64,000 nt of DNA from Hydnum rufescens UP504 (GCA_014904985.1 MU128938.1:193284-257283); one strand, 5' to 3'. Shown: positions 15,745 through 28,940, counted from the stretch's first letter. Numbers and translations are program-made. Notes: a model not told the origin generated them from the sequence alone.

Positions 15745-18729
15745 ATGTCAAAGTCCGCACGCAAAACAATCCAGTCCACCCACCCGAAGATCGTCGCCAG
15801 TTCAGAGACGTCTCGCTTCCATATCGATACCATTACTACATTGTCAAGAGAGGTTCGTCATTACGATATATGTGGTCTCTCTTTATTTTCACCCATTCGA
15901 CTTTTTAAAGCTTGACCTGAAAAAGGTCAACATATCGGTTGGGAATCTTGATCTCGTCGTCGATGCACACCTTAGATTGAAAGCGGGTGTCCACTACGCT
16001 GTGAGTCCTCTCGTTAATTTCTCAGTTGCATCGCCTCTGAACATGACCATCCTCTCTTGTCTTCAGCTGGTCGGACGCAATGGCGAAGGAAAATCAGGTG
16101 CATTCCCTCCCAACCCAACATTATCATCGATCTTTCCTGATATGGTTGGGCTTCATATCTATCAGTCCTGCTTCGAGCCACCTCGGATAAATTGATACCC
16201 GGAATTCCAGAGAACATGCGGATTCTCCTGGTGAATCAGATCCAAGAGGAGAGCTCTCATGCGCTGGACCTCTCTATCACACAATACGTAGTTCAATCTG
16301 ACGCACGGAGGGAAGCGGCCTCAGAGCAGTATGAGCGTGGGTTTGATCACTGCATCAGAACCCTTTATGAAGGATCTTATTGATTGGTTGCTCGGCCCTT
16401 TGGCAGTTCTTTCGACGGCACTTACGGAATCGGATTCGAAGAGGGTGTCTGTGGCCGTTGCGACTGTACAACTAGCTCGGGCGCGAAAGGAATTGGAGCA
16501 GGCGCAGAGTATTGCGTCGCGCAGGAGTGGAGCACGGGGTGCCGAGGCCAGGAAACTTGTGCCTCCGGCTGAAGCCAGGGTCACACTAGCTGAAGCGAGG
16601 TAAATCAATCATATCCTGCCCTCCTTTTTGCTGCGTTGTCGTAAAAGAGAGTGATGCTGTTGCTACCATTCCTAGACTTGAAAGGGCCCAGAAAGGAGAA
16701 TTCGGGGATACGGATGCGAGCGAGGCCAGTACCCTACTGGTCGAACTCCAATCTACTCTAGATGTTGTGAGCAGATTGCTTCCTGATTTCTTCCCAATGA
16801 CCAATCAGAAATTCACTCACCTCTATCTGGTGATGTCAAGCTGGGAGCTTCCACCACTGAAGCGCGAGCACGCGGAATACTGCTAGGCCTCGGGTTCACG
16901 AAGAGCCAGCTCGATGAAAAAATGTCGACGCTCAGCGGGGGCTGGAGATCTCGATCTTCTCTTGCGAGTGCATTGCTACAGGTTCCGGATCTTGTTGAGT
17001 GTCCCACCCAGGTCCAATCTATTCACTCGACAACGGGCGACTGATGGGTCGATTCTCTTCTCTCAGCTCATCCTCGATGAACCTACAAATTACCTAGGTT
17101 TGTTTGGTGTTAATTCGGATGATAGGGAAGGGTAATGAGAATGTTCATTCTACTCCATAGATCTCATGTCCGTGATCTGGCTGCAAGAATACCTCGCATC
17201 GTTCTCACCCACCACCACGATCCTTGTCGTTGCACACGACCGAGATTTGTCGACGCCGTCGCGCAGGAAGTAATAACTCTGCGGCACCGCACGCTTACCT
17301 ACTTTACTGGAAACCTTTCTTCCTGCGAACGGCACGCGCGGAAGCAGCTCAAGGGCCGCGCGCGTATGAAGGACGCGATGGACAGGCGGAAAGAGGCCAT
17401 GGAGCGCACCATTGCACAAGGGCTTCAGAGTGCACGGAAGACGGGTGACGAGAACCGTGCACGCATGGCCAAGTCGCGGCAGAAGAAGCTAGACGAGAGG
17501 TGGGGCCTCGAGAGGTCTGAGAAGGGTGGAAGGTAAGCGGGGCGCAGTTTCTTAACTTGACGATGGGGCGGTATTTGATCTGAGTTGTTCTACGCCTCTA
17601 CGGTTCTCGGTAGATTCAAGCTGAATCGAGATATGGCGGGATACCATTACTCAAACAGAGAAGAGATCACCCTCGATCAGCCAGACAGTGCGATCCATCT
17701 ATTCTTTCCCAATCCGGAACCCATGCGCTTCCCCGGGGCTCTTATATCAGCCTCCAAGGTGTCATTCTCCTATCCTAGTCGTGCCTCGACGAAAGGGCCT
17801 GTACTACTGGACGTATCATTGACAATCCATCCTGGCTCGCGCACTGGATTCGTGGGAGGAATGGGGAGGGGAAAAGTACACTGGTCAGTAACCATTGGCT
17901 CTCTCAAGTGCCAATGCCCCCCCTCCCCCCTGATCACATGACGTTGATGAGGGACACCCTAGGTAAAGCTCTTTATTGGGACTCTTTCTCCCGATAGAGG
18001 CACAATCGAACGCCACCCCCGTCTCCGACTTGGTTATTTTGATCAACACTCCATCGAGCGCCTGTCTTCTCCATCTATTGCTCGAACTTCGGCGTTGTCC
18101 CATTTTACGGAGAAGATGAAGGCTGAGTATTCTACGGACGTTGACGAAGGGACCGCAAGAGCCTTCTTAGGGAGCTTTGGTCTGGGGGGACGGAGAGCCA
18201 TTGATCCAATTGCGACGCTATCTGGCGGGCAAAAGGTAATGTTACACCCCTTCCAGTTTACTTCTTTGCTTCTCTAATAAAAAAATATTTTTTCTCTTCG
18301 CACATAACCACGTACAGGTCCGAGTCGCCCTCGCTATCTTAGTTTACCCGGCCCCCGACCTGCTCGTCCTAGATGAGCCTTCGACGCACCTCGACATGGA
18401 CACGATTTCCGCGCTCATCGTCGCCCTCAAGCGATACAGCGGTGCAGTGCTGGTCGTTAGCCACGATCGCCATTTTGTAAGATGTGTGATTCAGGGGGCG
18501 CCGATCCTCCCTCCTTCCCCAGACAGCGACGATGACAGCGACGACGATTATTATGGTGAGGGAGACGACGAAGGGGGTGGTGACGATGGGGGAGGACGAC
18601 GCCGCTTTGCGTGCACCGGGTGAGGTGTACATAGTTGGCCCGAAAGGGAGGGTGAAGTTACTCAGTAGCGGTGTGGACGAGTATGCGGAGAGTATGGAGA
18701 AGAGGGTGCGGAAGCTCGCTTTAGGGTGA
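15745..18729 (+). CDS. ABCF-family twin-ATPase protein
   Basis: Two ABC nucleotide-binding domains and no membrane spans, as in ABCF proteins (Gcn20, Arb1, EF-3-like), which act on ribosomes or translation. ATG 15745 starts MSKSARKTIQSTHPKIV. NBD1: Walker A LVGRNGEGKS (exon from 16067), a coiled linker (VQLARARKELEQAQ, RRSGARGAEARK), signature TLSGGW (about 16928-16945), Walker B LILDEPTNYL (from 17067), then VVAHDRD. NBD2: Walker A at about 17854-17880, signature TLSGGQK (about 18215-18235), Walker B LLVLDEPSTHLDMD, H-loop VVSHDRHFV. The residue after Walker A GKS in NBD1 reads V by my splice, not the usual T. At least eight introns. The frame slips by one base at a T-run (17246-17248, after HDRD), at 17860-17861 inside NBD2 Walker A, and at a G-run (18588-18592). 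No introns explain these. Function in translation is inferred from the family. Confidence 0.88.
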
Positions 18730-19981
18730 TAATGCGATGCCTTTGACCCGACGGGGTGCGTTGGGTGTGAATATGGTATGATACTCTATTGAGTAGAAGC
18801 TATCGAGGAAGTCCGTTTCCTGTATAGGCAGGTGGTTATTGATTACGTAAAGAGTGTACGCACTGGCTCGTTGAAACGCTATTCTGCGGCGTCCTGTGAG
18901 TCCTGTGGCCGAGCCAACGTTTGGAAGCGTGAAGACAAAAACCTGTCATTATTATATCACTAGTATTGCGGAGTTCATTTTATGCATTTGCAATTAATCT
19001 AACTCCCTAGAGAATTGGGGTTCCGAAGGCATTGATCATGGAATGGTAATGGTGAGCAGAACAATGAAAAGTAACGCCGACAACGGCAGTGGCAGAGAGT
19101 GCGGAGCGCCCGATGGTTAATGAACCTTGTCCATGATTCACAGGACCCGAGTTGTGGGGATGCCTTGGCCATCGGCAAACAAATGGTATTTCTCTTGGCT
19201 TGGTGTTCATCATGGATTTTACATCGCAGTCGGGTGCGGGTGTACATGTGGTGCATGCATAAATGTGTTTGAAGATGGAGAGCAGGGAGAGGGTTTCGCA
19301 TGTTCTGCAAGTAAAAGAAGGAAGTGACTTTCCAAATACGAGTCATGACGTACGATGAGCGTTCTCTGGCTTATTACGGCGCGGTCATTTTTCATAAAAC
19401 TGCAATTACTCGAATTCATCGTCGCTTATGAGGTTCTGCGAGTGCTGTTGATTATCGTCAGTAAATCGCCCCTGGCGTTCGTGATCCCAGTTCTCCATGC
19501 CTCTCGACAATCATGCGACGAGGGCGATGAGAATTTTCCCTACAGATAAGGGTTTGGTATTGTAGGGAACCAACAGGAAACGCATCTCAAGCACCGATGT
19601 GTGAGACGGCGGTGAGACCCAAGCTGCCGCAGTGGAGAAAGCACTGTGGATTGAAGACGTGGTGGTGGCAATGCGAGCCGAGTAGGTGTCGCGTGGGGAG
19701 CGACCAGGTTCGGTTAAGGAAGTCTTATGTAAAATGGGAAACCCATAGATATCCTCTCTGCATAGGCGCCCAGACGCAATTAGAGAGGTAGGGGGATACC
19801 CCGGCTGGGCCATCTCGAGTAGAACCGAGGCCCAGATGACAAATATTGGTCGAACGCCAAAAGCAGAAATACGACGGTAACTGCCACTTCAATTGCGTAA
19901 AAGCAAGCACAAGGAGTGTTAGGCTCCAATCTTGGTGCTTCAGCGCGTGGGACTTGTCATCCCCACCTGCTGCCAACCGCC
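18730..19981. other. Intergenic region upstream of the chitin synthase gene
   Basis: About 1.25 kb between the ABCF stop and the chitin synthase start. Both strands contain only short frames without recognisable domains. It presumably contains the ABCF 3' UTR and the chitin synthase promoter. I see no clear TATA box, repeat or RNA gene. Confidence 0.5.
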
Positions 19982-22900
19982 ATGGACAATCCTGGCTATT
20001 TCTCAGACAGTTCTAGACCAGGTCGATCAACCAATCCACGCTCGCCAGCCCTGGACGGCCGCCCACCCACCACAAACCCACGACCCCGGAGGCCAAGCAT
20101 GCCTACTTCCGGTCCTCAGAACCTCGGCAATGTGAGTTTCCAAGAGCCCGAACGTGCTTGGAGGTCACCCCCACCACACTCACAAAATGATCCACGCCGT
20201 AATCCACGGCAGGCCTCTTCTCAGCGTGCTGACGACCGACCTAGAGGGCCCACTGCAGATCCATGGACTGATTATTCTCCATCAGGTTTTGTGCGGTCAG
20301 AAGATCCAGAGCGCCCAGGTCGTCAGGCGAAACCTATCATGGACCCTGAGGCTGCAGCCAACATGTTTTCCGGTGCAGACTTCTCGCGAAAGAAGAGCCT
20401 TACTCGGCCAGATCGTGAAAAGATCGAACCCGGGCACCGCCAGTGGCATTATCGTAATCACGCTGCCGGGCTGGATGAAGAGGATGAAGGTGCAGAGTTG
20501 GTGTGATCCCTTCGACCACTGGGAATTTTCCGCAGACCGGTTTACATCGTGGAAGATCATTACTTGCAAGAGATGAAGATGTCCATGAATCTGGTCTTAC
20601 GCTCTTCAAACGTGGAGGCGCAACTCTCCGCCGTAAACGTATCATCCCAACGGACCAACCCCGTCCAACTCTGCTGGCCCCGGCACGGACCTCACCGCGC
20701 CGAAGCGGGGCTTGTTCAAAAATATTGCCCCCGGACCCGTCGATGCCTGGATGATATATTGCTGGTTCTTGACGATATGCATACCTCCTTTTATACTGCA
20801 GTCATGCGGTGAATACCCCGCTGTGCCCGATATTTTCTTCATGTCCTCTGACTTTCCTTCCTTAAGGCATGAGAACGCCAGAGCGCCAACGCGCCTGGCG
20901 CGAAAAAATGGGCCTCATGTCCATCATCCTCGTATTCATGGCCGCGGTCGGATTCCTTACTTTCGGCTTCACTCAAACGGTCTGTGGCAAACCCCCGACC
21001 CGATTCCAATCGGGCACTATCGACACCGCCTCGGTTATAATACATGGTTACGACTACGATCTTTCCCGTTTCCAGCATCCCTATGTCGCAGGCATCTTTA
21101 CTGGGAAATCTAATCCCTTATATGAGGGAAACTATCACGCCGCTGGCATGGACCTTTCCTTTATGTTTCAGTACAACGCTTATGCTTGTCGAAGCGTCAT
21201 CACTCCTGCAAACGGGTCTGCTATCACTCTGACGAATGGAAACCTTGACTGGATATTTCCCTGCAACATGTATAATCAATATGGGACCTCCCCTCGCAAT
21301 CTGACGAGCTATGACAACTCAACGAATTGTCACATCAAGTCCGGCACTCAGGCTTCATTCAAGTCACTGGTCCATCCATCTGGTCAAGTCTATTACACTT
21401 GGGACCAAGTCAAGAACACCTCCCGCAATCTAGCGGTATATGAAACGTGAGCCCTTCGGATCCTTGCATAAGGCGTAAGACTCATCAAACCCTCGATGCC
21501 AGTGCGGTCCTCGACCTGAGCCTCCTTAATTGGCTCGACACTTCTCTTGTTCAATATCCTCCCCTATTCGATGCTCTCAAGACACAGAATGGTACCTTCA
21601 ACCAGCGAGACATCACGATGTTCATGTATCGCAATAAGCATCAACAAATTGGCCAGTGCCTGCAGCAAACAATCGTGGTTGGCTACATTGACTCTAAATC
21701 AATTGGCTGTGTTGCGTCCCAAGTCGTCCTTTATGTCTCTCTCATTTTCATTATCGGAGTGGTTGGGATCCGCTTTGGTATGGCAGTCCTCTTTGGGTGG
21801 TTCGTTTCGTACAAGATCGGGGCTTTCACTCGCGAATCGTATTCACAACGCATGGCGCGAGCTGCCGAGATTGAGAATTGGACCGATCACATCTATCAGC
21901 CCGCCCCAAGTCAGTACCGCCCATCTGTGGCTCCACCAGCTTCGGGCATTGGCAAAGGTCCCTCCAAGCCCACCCAATTCCTCCCCACCACCTCTCGTTT
22001 CAGTAAAGCGGACGCTATGAGGCCCTCAACTACGTATGGGTCGCCTGAAGTGCCGTACCGACGCCAAGCCCCCTCGAATTACGGGGGTTCCAAGGGTCAT
22101 CTTGCACCCTCTGAGCATAATTTCCCTGGTTCGCGCAGTTCAATGTCCTTGCCATCCTACGTCGATCGCAATAGTTCCAATTGTCCCTTCCCGTTACATA
22201 ATGTCATTCCGCAACCTCCCCCCGATTTCGAACCCTTCAACTTCCCGCTACTACACGCCATTTGCCTGGTCACCGCCTACTCTGAATCCCTGGAGGGGCT
22301 GCGTACGACTCTGGATTCACTGGCAACAACCGATTATCCGAATAGCCACAAAGTCTTAATGGTTATTGCAGACGGTATGGTGAAGGGTGCTGGTAATGAC
22401 ATGACGACCCCGGACATCGTGCTCTCGATGATGAAAGAACTTGTTGTTCCCGCTGACGAAGTCGAGGCCCATTCCTATGTCTCGATTGCAGATGGTCATA
22501 AACGGCACAACATGGCCAGAGTATATGCCGGATTCTACGATTACGACGACAATACTGTGGAGGCAGGGAAACAACAGCGCGTACCTATCGTTCTTGTCGC
22601 TAAGTGTGGTAATCCCCTCGAAAAGGACGAACCAAAGCCTGGTAATCGCGGCAAACGAGACAGCCAAATGGTTCTTATGGCCTTCCTCCAAAAAGTTATG
22701 TTCGACGAACGGATGACGACGTTTGAGTATGAGTATTTCAACTCGATTTGGCGCTGCACGGGTATTAGTCCGGACAGATATGAGGTCGTGTTGTGCGTAG
22801 ACGCGGATACCAAGGTGTTCCCTGATTCGTTGACACGGATGACCGCCTGCATGGTCCACGATGAGGATATCATGGGTGTCTGTGGTGAAACGAAAATCGC

Positions 22901-24622
22901 GAACAAGTCTGAGAGCTGGGTAACTATGATCCAAGGTAGAGTTTCTTGGCGATTTTGGCTTCGACGAACGTCTGCTGATCGTCAAGTCTGTATTCAGTGT
23001 TTGAATACTATATTTCGCATCATCTTACCAAAGCTTTCGAGTCCATGTTTGGTGGTGTGACTTGTTTGCCCGGCTGCTTCAGTATGTACCGGATCAAGTC
23101 CCCCAAAGGATCATCAGGCTACTGGGTGCCCATCTTAGCCAACCCCGATATCGTGGAGCACTATTCGGAGAATATCGTCGATACCCTACACAAGAAGAAC
23201 CTTCTCCTTCTTGGAGAAGATCGATATCTCACTACCCTCATGCTCAAAACGTTCCCCAAGCGCAAATTGATCTTCTGTCCACAGGCGGTGTGCAAGACCA
23301 TCGTACCAGATACTTTCCGCGTTCTTTTATCCCAACGACCGTCGATGGATCAATTCGACGGTGCATAATCTCGCCGAGCTCTTACTCGTTCGTGATCTTT
23401 GCGGGACATTCTGCTTCTCCATGCAATTCGTTGTCGGAATGGAGCTTGTGGGAACTTTGGTTCTACCTGCTGCGATCGCGTTTACAATGTACCTGATCAT
23501 TGTCACCATCATCCCTGGGCATTCTAATACGACGCTGTCCCTCATTCTTCTCGCGATCATCCTAGGTCTCCCCGGTCTCCTCATCGTTATTACCTCTCGC
23601 AAGATTGCATATGTCGGCTGGATGCTTGCTTATCTCATTTCGCTTCCTATATGGAACTTTGTGCTCCCGGCGTACTCTTTCTGGCATTTCGACGACTTCT
23701 CATGGGGTCAGACCCGACGAGTTTCTGGAGATGGTGATGGACACCTGGGAGATAAGGAGGGCGAGTTTGACTCTTCGCACATTATCATGAAGCGCTGGGC
23801 CGAATTTGAACGCGAGCGGCGAGGTAAATCCGGGATCCCGAAGGACTCCACATTCGACGTCATTCGTCGAAGAAAAGACTCGCGTACCACAGAATCTGTT
23901 CCGGTTAAGGTTGATCGTCGGTACTCGGTGGGTTCGGCGTCTGTCTCCGAGTCCTATACCGAGACGGTGTCCGCCTCGCGCCACTCCCAACAGCCAATAC
24001 TTCCAACAGTCGCAGCACCGCGACTGCCTGAGTATCCGCACCGAACCCCTTCTCCCTCTGAATCATCGAATCGCATCTCCCGTAGCGGCGAGGGCGGCGA
24101 TTCGTCCCCCCCTTCAGACTACGCTGCAATTGACGATAGGGAACCTATAATCCCACGCCCTTCACAGCAGGCCAGAGCCTCACCTTCCGAATCATCTACC
24201 TATGTACGACAAGGTATCCTAACCCGAGCCCCACGTACAACAACAGCGAAATGCAAAATGCACATCGCTATGCTCAGCCGCAAGCCGTTTCGTACGACCA
24301 GCAGCCGTATACCCAAGATCGAGATCGCGGCAGCCTATCCGTGCGACCACCTGTGCCTCCGACTGGTCTCCCACGTCCAACGCATGCCCGTGGTACCAGT
24401 AGGGGTGTGACGTTGAGCGATCCTGGGGTGGTTCCTGCTGGTCCGGAATCCGTTCGACGCGTCCCACGACAAGGAAAACGGACGTCTGTCGGCCCTCCCT
24501 CGATTGTTCAGCCGCAGCCGCAGCCCCGCCCTGGTTCTCGGGCACCGACGCGGATGTCCTCGGGCGCCTCAGGGCTCCCGCCAGGTGCTGCTCCCCCGCA
24601 GTATCCTAAAGGCGGTCAATGA
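19982..24622 (+). CDS. Chitin synthase, class IV (Chs3-like, division 2)
   Basis: Family-2 glycosyltransferase that polymerises UDP-GlcNAc into chitin and exports it across the plasma membrane. ATG 19982 ([15 protein letters not shown]) starts a disordered Pro/Ser-rich N-terminus. Then come [15 protein letters not shown], two TM spans ([19 protein letters not shown] and [16 protein letters not shown]), a lumenal region, another TM ([16 protein letters not shown]), and the catalytic domain: [40 protein letters not shown] (about 23213-23242) and QRRRW (about 23331-23347). C-terminal TM helices and a Ser/Pro-rich tail ending [10 protein letters not shown] follow. Length is about 1,450-1,490 residues, five exons by my reading. 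[15 protein letters not shown] is typical of the Chs3 group. Frame breaks: a C-run at 20678-20681, an extra C inside QRRRW (23339-23340), and near 24210. It ends 335 bp from the convergent centrin gene; that gap holds nothing else I can see. Confidence 0.93.
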
Positions 24623-24957
24623 CATGATGCACAGTTGTAATGCGAGAACATTATGATTTCTATTTTCACCCTTCACCTCATCCTCATCGCTATGGACTCG
24701 CTCATTTCATTCGTATAAAGGCTCTGCAGCTGTGGACACATCTTTAATGACGTAGTATATGGCATTCTTGCTCTTCCACTCGGAATATGTAAGGACTTTC
24801 ATCATCATGATTTATTGCTCGGAGCTCCCAGGGGGTGTTGCAGCGATTGCGATTTGTGATCGTGTGCGACGTGAACGAAACTGATAAATACCTATTACAA
24901 AGTGACAGACAACAATTTAAAAAAAAAACAAGAGAACGCGGTTACTGTATGGAAGAG

Positions 24958-25665
24958 TTATGCGTCGTCGGTCATGATAGCGAGAAACTCGTGCTCGTTA
25001 ATTTCGCCATCTTGATCGAGGTCAAATTCTTCGATCATCGCTTGACTGTAGAAATCGTGCTCAGCACAAGTTCGACGTGTTACCCCAAATACGAGACTTT
25101 GAACGCTCACAGCTCATCATCATCAAGAGGCTCGCCAAGCTCCTTTGCAACGCGCCGCAAATTCCGTAACGAGATCTTCCCTGTCCCATCGTCGTCGAAT
25201 AGTTGGAAAGCGCGTCGGATCTCTTCTAAAGGATCTCGCGCTAATATACGTTCGCTCACTGCGGAATGGGAAAAATACAAACACCATGACATTCACCAAG
25301 ATCAGTCGCAGTGGTGGAGGGCAAAGGAAAGAACGATGAACGATGAACGATAGACGATAGACGACAGAACGCCATCAAAATAAATAAAATGCACTACTGA
25401 CTGATCTTGGCGAAATCTTCAAACTCCATCAGCCCGTGTCCCTGTTTATCGTGATCTCTGAGGATCTTGAGGACTTCTGGTTTCTTCAAGTCGAAGCCGA
25501 GCGCGCGCATGGCGACTTTGAGCTCGTGATAGTCCACCGCACCGTCCTTGTCGGTGTCGAAGAGCTCAAAGGCTCTTTGATCTCTTGCTTTTGCTCTTCG
25601 GAGAGTTCGGGACGCGAGTGTGTTGCGCGGCGCTTGGCTTTTTGAGCGGATGAGTAGAGAGACAT
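24958..25665 (-). CDS. cdc31: Centrin (Cdc31), EF-hand calcium-binding protein
   Basis: Three exons: 25665-25402, 25258-25111 and 25045-24958. [13 protein letters not shown] starts at ATG 25665. Four EF-hands: [12 protein letters not shown], a degenerate [24 protein letters not shown] and [12 protein letters not shown]; the C-terminus is LAIMTDDA. The family acts at the spindle pole body/centrosome (half-bridge, with Sfi1 and Kar1) and in nuclear mRNA export and nucleotide excision repair complexes. The exons sum to 500 nt, one short of a multiple of three. The missing base lies in KEAFELFD, where GAGCC stands for the expected GAGGCC (about 25573); with it the protein is 166 residues, the normal centrin length. 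The first intron contains short imperfect repeats of the type cgttcat/cgtctat (about 25334-25370). Identity is near certain. Confidence 0.95.
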
Positions 25666-27133
25666 TGAGGGTCCGGGATGTGCGGGGTGTGGATTATTTT
25701 CAGTAATGACTATGTGACACGCAGGATGATAGGGATGGAGAAGGCGAAGGTGGAGGTGGACGCGGAAGCGGACGAAGGGCTGGAAGGAAACGCGGTCAAG
25801 GAGTGTTACGCGAGTTGTGACATCCGCAAGATTGGTTCCGCACTGGATGTCCAATAAAGCTTAGTTACCCTTGGTGTGGCTCAAACGTATCATGGACCAT
25901 AGGTCACTCATCCATGAGTGTCTCCTACGTCCTCGTACACATCGAAAATAAGTGCCGCATTCCCAGGCAGGGAGGTGACCATCTACAGAAGAGGCAGAAC
26001 CGCTCATGTTGTGCCCATTTGGGTTCCCACCGGTCACTCCTAGGCGACTTCATGCCCTCAAGGAAGAATAGAATAACGGTCGAGTGAAAAATATGTTAAT
26101 CAACCATGGCTTCAAAGGCCTCCTCTTTACGATGCCAGCTACGTCTGCTAAGGTGGCGTGCCCTTTGCTATCTCTACATTTGTCCTAACTTTTCTTTATC
26201 GAGCAGATGCCCCCGTGTTCGTCAATAATGAAGTGCATTTGTCGAATTAGCCTTCAATTCTTTTCGGGACGTTACGCTTTTTCTTTCTTCTGGTCCCTCC
26301 AATATTAATGCGTAAGGCCCAATGGCTTCGACCTGAGTTTTTTTTCGGCTTTAGGTGCCCGTGTCAACAAAAGGCATTGGATATCTGTGGCATTCTTCTT
26401 GACATCGGTAGCTAACTCACAACGCGAAATATGCTAATCTATCCTTACACACATGAAGAAAATATGCATTAGGCTTCTAAAGACGATGACTGGAACAAAT
26501 GGCGATTACATGGGTATTTTCTCCGTCGTCCAAGTCAATCATATGAACTTGGGATGCAGTGTTTCTCGCCCAGAGATAGTACGTCCACAAGATTATCCAG
26601 TGACCAGCAAAAGAGAATCGGTTGCCTCTACCTTACTCTATGTTGTCTCGGGGCGTACCAGTGGAGATTGGCATATATTGCTGAGCGGCACCCTAACGTA
26701 GGACCCCTGAGTCTTACGCCGATGTACGCCAAATGCGGCCAAAACACCTATTTTGGCGATGGTGAGAATATGCCAAAAATCCACCGCTCAGATCCTGGTA
26801 CACCCTTTTATCCGCATTTCGAGCCTCAAAGTCCCGGTAAGCATTCTAGGATGAGGTTCCAAACACCAAAATTTCCTGGGGGTGCTTGACAGGTGTCAAC
26901 CTAAGTGTCAGGGGTCCTCTTAACGTATAATGAGATCGCAAGGATGCAAGAAATCCAGAGTTGCTTCTTGGTATCTGTGTCTACGTGTCGGACAGTATTC
27001 ACTAGGGGTCCCTGCTCCTTCTTGCCTTACGCTCCATAACCTCGAAATATAGACGTCCGTCAGCAAAGACTCGGTCAAGTGCTATCCCTCCTTCTCTATC
27101 CTTAGTACACGAGCAGTCGGCAATCACACTGAG
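25666..27133. other. Intergenic region containing a MITE-like element
   Basis: About 1.5 kb between the start of centrin and the first xanthine dioxygenase gene; these starts are divergent, so both promoters should lie here. No coding sequence is recognised. The MITE-like element at 26700-26918 is listed separately and ends 215 bp before the dioxygenase start codon. Confidence 0.55.
26700..26918. mobile_element. MITE-like non-autonomous DNA element (219 bp)
   Basis: The left end reads aggacccctgagtcttacg. The right end, read on the other strand, begins aggacccctgacacttagg, so the terminal inverted repeats match over the first 11 bases and partly beyond. The flanks are cctaacgt on the left and cttaacgt on the right, an 8-bp target duplication with one mismatch. 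Eight-base duplications are typical of hAT elements, though these termini are not the classic hAT CAGGG type. No transposase is encoded. The termini match the element at 53725-54085. Confidence 0.65.
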
Positions 27134-28940
27134 ATGGTCATTAACATTGAACTGTCACCTCTTCCTCTCCCACCGAGTGCCAATCCCTCCCACTTCATCG
27201 AGTTTGGTAGAGAGGTTCATGGAGTAGATCCGGGGAACCTCGATCCCCAGGTTTTCAGCGAAATTGAGCGCCTCCTATACAAGGTATTCCATCCAATTGT
27301 CCACCAGAGCACCGCGACCGATGACAGCCTTAACAGCACGGCCTTCTTTTGTTCAGGAGTGCATCCCTGAGCCCAGAACAGCAGTATGCGCTGACAAGAG
27401 TACCTTAGAATTTCTATGGTCAAGTATTTTCAGGCTGACCGTCGCCCCAGGCTTTCGATCTTCAAACCGGGACATATGGGCATGGGAACAACCTGTTGGC
27501 CAATCAACAAAAATCCATTCTCCATCCCTACCTCAAATCCATACCACGTGTGCCTCAAGTGCAACTGGTCGGTAATGGTGTGATTCACAACCACGAGGGG
27601 TTTGATGAGGTAAATCAGTGGTTTTTTTTTTTTTTGGCAGGCATGGCTTACACCCTCCATAGGTCGAATTGAAACATTTGGCACGCAAAACCCTGGACGT
27701 GTCCGCTAAGGCAGAAGAAGACGAGTTACAGTTCACCCAATTCTATCGCTGGTAAGTATTTTTGAACCTTTCACTGTGTCCTTATAATCCTAATTGCACA
27801 GATTCCAGGCATATGGATGCCGCACTCTACGATCTTTCTCCGTGAGCTCGAGACCCAACCTATGAACAAGATTATCACAAACCTAATAGGACTTTACACT
27901 AGGCCTCGCGTGACGACTCTGTATGGCCTCAGAATCCCATCTGGTGAATCCCAGGTCGTGCGATACGACGATGGCACAGATGAACAATTCAAAGTACCAC
28001 TTGCCTGCACCGCCTGTGGGTATATGTCTTTCCTCCCTATCACACATGAAAGTGTGCAGTCTGATGTCTTTTGGATGAATGTAGTTATTTCCACTCGAAC
28101 GACGTTCAACGCACTTTCTCCCAGTAGCAAGTCTCTTGCAGTCCGCTGTAGTGTTAAATACGCACCTCACCCCTTCGAGTGGATGGCACCTGCCAAAAGC
28201 CGGAACAACGGTTTAGGAATTGAATCTGAGGGCTTGGAAGTCCCGCTTTCCGAACTTCCCGAATGGGATCCGAGCAAGATAAAGATTCTCCCAATGGTAA
28301 GTTTTCCCTTTCCAATACTCAGATTATGTTTTCTCCGGTTGTCGAACAGAACCCTCTGCGATAGTTGTGGAAAAATCCGATCACGGGAGATCTCCACCTT
28401 CAAGTCAATCCCAGCGTTCTTCTAGAACTTATTATAGCACCGATTCCAGCTTCAAAGCGTGCGGGTGCTGATGGTGACGCAGTGTTTCCGGACGGTGCCC
28501 ACATCACCGATTTGGCAGCGGCCCGGGAATTAGTTTATAAATTGCAGAGACCCAGTATTTCCCCTGAAGTGAGTCTAACTGTAATCGATGCGATCAGTCA
28601 TGGTTACAGAGGCACTAACTTGAAAACTGGTGCCTGTAGTTCATCTATCCTCATGCCTGGTGAGGAATATGCCGATATGGTTCAGAGCATTATGTGTATC
28701 CGTCGTCTGACTCATTCTCGGAGGTCTGAGAAAGACCTTATTCTGTTCCATAATCAAGGCCTTCTGCATTCGGCCGTTGGGACCTTGCGTCGAGATCAAA
28801 TTCGGGTATTTCACCAGGTACCTTCGATCTCTCACCAAGGATGTCTCGCGTGCTGATTATTCCGAATCGCTTAGTGCCACCTTGCGGCGTCCGCAGATCC
28901 TGCTGGCCCTACCGAAGAGGACGTACTGAAATGGTCTTGA
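27134..28940 (+). CDS. xanA: Fe(II)/alpha-ketoglutarate-dependent xanthine dioxygenase, copy 1
   Basis: TauD/TfdA-fold dioxygenase of the fungal XanA type, which in Aspergillus converts xanthine to urate in purine catabolism. All exons join in frame, giving about 400 residues: GREVHGVDPGNLDP, LSPEQQYALTR, YGHGNN, PRVPQVQLVGNG, FYRW-HMD (the HxD iron site, 27810-27818), DAALYDLSPPRVTTLYGL, WMAPAKSRNNGLGIESEG, LWKNPITGDLH, DGAHITDL, LILFHNQGLLHSAVG (distal iron His) and C-terminal DPAGPTEEDVLKWS, stop 28938-28940. At least eight GT-AG introns. The two Gln in PQVQ may correspond to XanA substrate-contact residues (inference). Several positions conserved in copy 2 have changed here: HLARKTLD for HPHHRTFH, PHAW for PHDW, NQG for NRG. 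The enzyme may therefore be altered in activity or substrate. Confidence 0.88.

Noticed and set aside
16310..16410. Frame break in the first ABCF linker
   Set aside because: An intron from gtgggt to ttggcag joins EQYE to LLSTALTES in phase.
17851..17882. A very short intron explaining the NBD2 Walker A break
   Set aside because: The only GT...AG pair would be about 25 nt and would remove the Walker A motif itself.
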